A stretch of 64,000 nt of DNA from Krasilnikovozyma curviuscula (lineage: Eukaryota; Basidiomycota; Tremellomycetes; Cystofilobasidiales; Mrakiaceae), in NCBI GenBank assembly GCA_014825775.1, contig MVAQ01000003.1, forward strand, positions 221,770 to 285,769, given 5' to 3'. The translations under genes were made by a program, and so were the position numbers. The notes below the pieces were generated by a model. That model worked only from the letters and a program-made list of their open reading frames with translations, did not search any database and had not been told where the DNA came from. Shown here piece by piece: positions 60,416-64,000 of the stretch; positions within the stretch are counted from its first letter, which is position 1; each line of letters starts with the position of its first letter.

Positions 60416-63400
60416 TCAGCGACGTGAGGCGGATGTTCCCCACTGCTGCTGATGAGGATAACGAGGTGGTTGTGGTGGTGGAAGAGGGTAAGATGATGGG
60501 GGTGGTCCTTGGTTGAGAATGTTTTGCTGGGCCATAATGGAGTGCGAATTGGGCGGTAGTTGGGCATGTGATGGGTAGGAAGACGACGATGACGAGTGTG
60601 ACGACGCGCTTGCTGGCTGGGATGGAGTTGCTGAAGACGAAGGCATAACGTTGGGAGTTGGCATTAGAGAGCTGAAGCCTTCAGTGTATGTAGCCATTCC
60701 GGAGTCTATTGACATTCTGGACTTGATATGACGGGATGTAGGTGTGAAAGAAGCGTCCTGGGAGTCCGACTCGGATGGACGTTTCTTCTTACTCTGTGAG
60801 GCTGCCTTTCCTTTCCCTTTTAACCTGCCATCGTCCATCGCATCATTGTTTGAGCTGGACCTGAGGATGTCGCCAAGGCGTCGATTCTCATTCTTGAGTT
60901 GGTGAAGTTCGTACTGCCATCCAGTGCCTCGAAGGGTATCCAAACGATCGAACAAGTCGGTTGAATTGCCGACAGAATGGGTCGATCTATCGGTAATTGC
61001 GTCCTCTGGAGTATCTTGGAGTATGCGGACTGAGCAAATGATGGTGGATGGGACGATTTTTCTTCCGCGCGACGACGAGCCCTCCCACAGCAGAGAGTCC
61101 ATGGAGTTGGTGCGTGGGCTTTGGGAAGAGTCATAGACACCCGTTGCCTTCCTGTCCTCCGCGTTCAATAGTGATGAATCGATAGCGTAGAAAGTGGAAA
61201 TGACATTAACTGTCTCGTTATTGCGGGTGGTGAGGGTGTGTGAGACGCTTGTGAATTTGGTATCTGCTGGGAGACCTCTCGATGAGAGTTCAAGTGCGAA
61301 CCTAATTTGGGAGTGCGTGGTGTTGTTAGGAGTTGGGACGTCTGGCGATATCATGGCGGTATGTGGTAGGACGCTGGTGGATTCTGCGTCGGGCACAAAG
61401 TCTTCCAACAGATGACGGCCAACAACTTCATCTGGTGCATAGCCGAGTCTGGACGCCAAACCTTCAGATGCGTGCAAGACAAGACCTTCGAATGACAGAG
61501 TCAAAAGACAGGTTGCTTGTTGCTTCAGCGCACCAGAGGCTATCACAGTATTCCAATCCAGCTTGTGCATGACCCGTTCTCGACCAGATAAGATGACTGC
61601 CTTTCTCCCTTTGCCAGGCTCGACATAGAGGCGTCCTGTGCATTCTAACCAAGCCATTCCACTATGCTTCTTCCTCACTCTGAAGAGCAAGTTGACTTCT
61701 CTGGCTGGATGTCCTTCTGCCGGCGTGTGAGTCGAGTCTTTGAGTTCACGCATGATTGGAACGACGTCAGAAGGATGGCAAATGTCGGAAATATGTTTGT
61801 TGATGAGATCTTCAGGCTCGTATTCCAAGACCTGCTTGACGGCGTCGGATGCGAAGAGGAATTGTCCTTTTAAAGACAGAACATGGACGAAATCTAGAAA
61901 AATCAATATGGAAATGGCGGCAATTGTTAGCCTTCTTAAATGAAAAGGTAGCGAGTAAAGGAAACAAATACTTACCACTTGGTGTCTGATAACAAACCTT
62001 CAACCACTCGAGCCACAAAGCTTCGTCTCCCCCGATACTTCCAGCACTTCTCAATGATGAACCCAGGACAGACAGTACATCTTGACTCAATCCACTGCCG
62101 TCCTGTTTCTTCATCAGGCCAGATGTTCCTCCCATCAGGCTTCCACCTTGATGTAGATGAGGATTGTTCAACGAAGCGACGCTCGATGGAGCTGAGTAGT
62201 TGACTTGATATGAGCCATCCCGGATGTTTCGGAGAATTGCATTTGGTGATTCAACCAGGTCGACTTGGAAACCGACGTGGAAAGCGACTTCGTCATCATC
62301 GTCTTTGATTGGGATAATGGTCACTAGGTTGATGCTGTGAGTTCATACACAGACAACAACAAAAAACGTCAGAATTTTCCCAGATATACATTTACTCTGA
62401 ATCCTACTCACAAAGGTACTCCACCTTTCCTATAATTGATCAAGCTCGCTTGACATTCTTTTCCTTGATCCATCAGTTTCTTGAAGTGGGCAACAGCCGA
62501 GTTGTCTGTGTAGGTTCTTTTGCTTCCTCGTGGGACATTAGCGTCTGGGCTTTGGAGGAATCTGCAGTTTCTGCCAATGATTTCGGCTTCGGTGTAACCA
62601 GTCAATGAGAGGAACGTGGGCGAGGCATAGACGATAGGAGTGTCGAACTTCTTGGCATCCTGGAGTACAACAACGACGGATAAAGGTACAGAGATTAAAA
62701 AGTGGTCGTCGAGATTTTTTTGAGATGAGAAAAAATTAGAGTTTGAAAGAACGTACTGTGACCAAGAACGAGCAACTGAAGTCAACAGGACCGAGCTGAA
62801 TCATTGGATTCTTCCTCATGACGACTCTCGACAGGATACCCATGAGATCAAACCCAGAAGTAGAGTAGAGGCCCTTTGGAATGCTCTCGGGCGATGATTT
62901 CTGTTGAAGGTAAGCGACTTGGGCGTCGAACTGTTCTTGAGACAAGGCGTCAGTTTGGTACCTTCCTGTGGTGGTGTAAGGAGGACCAGCTTGCATAGAC
63001 GATTGAGGGATAGGTTCGAAGGAAGTTGAAACTGGTCCTGATGGGAGAGCATGGGACGTTGTGTGGTTGAGATTGTGGAGCTGCTGTGGTGCCAATGAGG
63101 ATGCGTAAACGCCGGAAGTGTTGTCGATCTCCATTTCGGGTTCTGGTACTGACGTTGGATGAAGAGATGCTGAAGTACTAGGGAAGGTGTTACCCCAGTG
63201 TCGTTCTGTGTCGAACGCACCGAGGTTGTTGTCGTCCGGCGTCATTGGCCCTCCAGATCTTACATCCACAAAGCTCCTTCCGTCTCTACCAACATTTCCA
63301 CCTCCCATTAAGTCTGAGCTCGAGCCACCAGCGTTGCTGACGGTACTCCACATGAGGTCTCTACCACCAGCCAAGTTTTCTTCCATTGCGCCTCCGATCG

Positions 63401-64000
63401 AGCCTCGACTCCCTCCGATACCAGAGAACAGATGATCATGTTGGAATGGGAAATGGGCTTCGACACCAGTGTCTTGACCTGGTTTGACTGCAGGTGAACC
63501 TAGAAAGGAGGGAATCTGTAGGAGAGGAGGGGGGAATGGGAATCGTGGCGAACGACAAGTGCGCAAAGGAACAAATAGGCAACCAAGGTGTCAGTTCCAG
63601 TGATTAAAAAAAGCCAAGAAGTAAGAAACATGAAAAAGATCTCCTTTTCCCACAACTGAGGTGCTAGATCATGAAGGGAAAAAAGAGCAACGACGGAGGC
63701 GGTTCCCGGCAATTGGAAAAAGCAACTGGCGCTCTCACTACGCTTACAAAAAAAAGAAAAAAAAAAAAGTTTACTGACCTGGAATGGAAAATCATTCATC
63801 TTGTCTGCCCGTATGAGACCTTGCAAGCTTGTATCCATAGCAGAGCCGTTGAGGGCGTCAGGCGAGAGGGGGAAGTGATTGGAAGCTGAGGAGGAGCGGT
63901 GGGAGCTGGGCGTGGGAGCGTCGTAACCATATGCACCCACGCTCTCCTGGCCCGGGTTCGACTGGGGATAGAGGGCAGGGGAGGCAGAGGAGTAGGAGCC
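60416..64000 (-). CDS. wc-1: White collar-1 blue-light photoreceptor (LOV/PAS), 5' end cut
   Basis: WC-1 senses blue light through an FAD-LOV domain and works with WC-2 to control transcription. The gene reads leftward and runs off the right edge, so the start is missing; the edge exon (63779-64000) is open throughout. Then come exons 62757-63515, 62412-62659 and others. The LOV domain has the photoactive Cys in GRNCRFLQSPD, preceded by FLSLTGYTEAEI and followed by SLINYRKGG and HVGFQVDLVESP. Two PAS domains follow (around 61700-61970 and 61300-61520). The Ser/Pro/Gln-rich C-terminus reaches the stop at 60416-60418 with no GATA-type zinc finger, as in basidiomycete WC-1 proteins, where DNA binding is left to WC-2. 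A (K)KKRP patch may be a nuclear signal. Confidence 0.94.

Noticed and set aside
1..64000. tRNA, rRNA, transposon and CRISPR signals
   Set aside because: I looked for B-box-like GGTTCGAATCC motifs, terminal repeats, reverse transcriptase or transposase motifs and regularly spaced repeats and found none that hold up by eye.

Overview
The window is nuclear DNA from an intron-rich fungus, almost certainly a basidiomycete. I infer this from genes split by many 45-90 base GT-AG introns, and from a white-collar photoreceptor that ends without the GATA zinc finger, as in Basidiomycota. Near 50 % GC and dense introns suggest Agaricomycotina, perhaps Tremellomycetes, but the species cannot be named from sequence alone. 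I see no rRNA or tRNA genes, transposons, CRISPR arrays or other prokaryote-like mobile systems.

Layout. 1-3308: 3' half of a PDR/ABCG drug-efflux transporter. 3.6-6.7 kb: acetolactate synthase ILV2. 7.6-12.5 kb (minus): an API5-like protein and the SMC5/6 kleisin NSE4. 13.0-19.6 kb (plus): a PPIL3-type cyclophilin, a class I histone deacetylase and the rRNA-processing factor FCF2. 21.0-23.9 kb: secreted GH3 beta-glucosidase. 24.2-33.4 kb (minus): NMD factor UPF2, a small unrecognised spliced gene candidate, an MTM1/SLC25A39-type mitochondrial carrier and an alcohol acetyltransferase. 34.5-42.5 kb (plus): a full-length ABCC transporter and a CIA30 complex I assembly factor. 42.6-49.1 kb (minus): secreted GH30 hydrolase, an unrecognised coiled-coil protein and peroxiredoxin Q. 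49.7-60.0 kb (plus): methionine aminopeptidase 1, a membrane-anchored glutaredoxin-fold protein and an ASH1-like SET methyltransferase. 60.4-64.0 kb (minus): the blue-light receptor WC-1, cut by the window end.

These are mostly independent housekeeping genes, not a pathway cluster. Several act on chromatin or signalling (HDAC, ASH1-like, NSE4, WC-1), several on RNA (UPF2, FCF2), and two on plant polysaccharide (GH3, GH30).

I found no new multi-gene system. The most unusual features are in gene structure and in single residues. MAP1 needs a 2-base exon and a 9-base exon to read through, and with them gives a 388-residue protein with all catalytic ligands. The ABCC gene needs a 10-base exon. 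The cyclophilin has a first coding exon that is only ATG. ILV2 carries Ala where most enzymes have the Pro of the sulfonylurea site. A glutaredoxin-fold domain has no cysteine at all. Exon boundaries were derived by hand from splice consensus, reading frame and family similarity; where I give exon totals, they divide by three.
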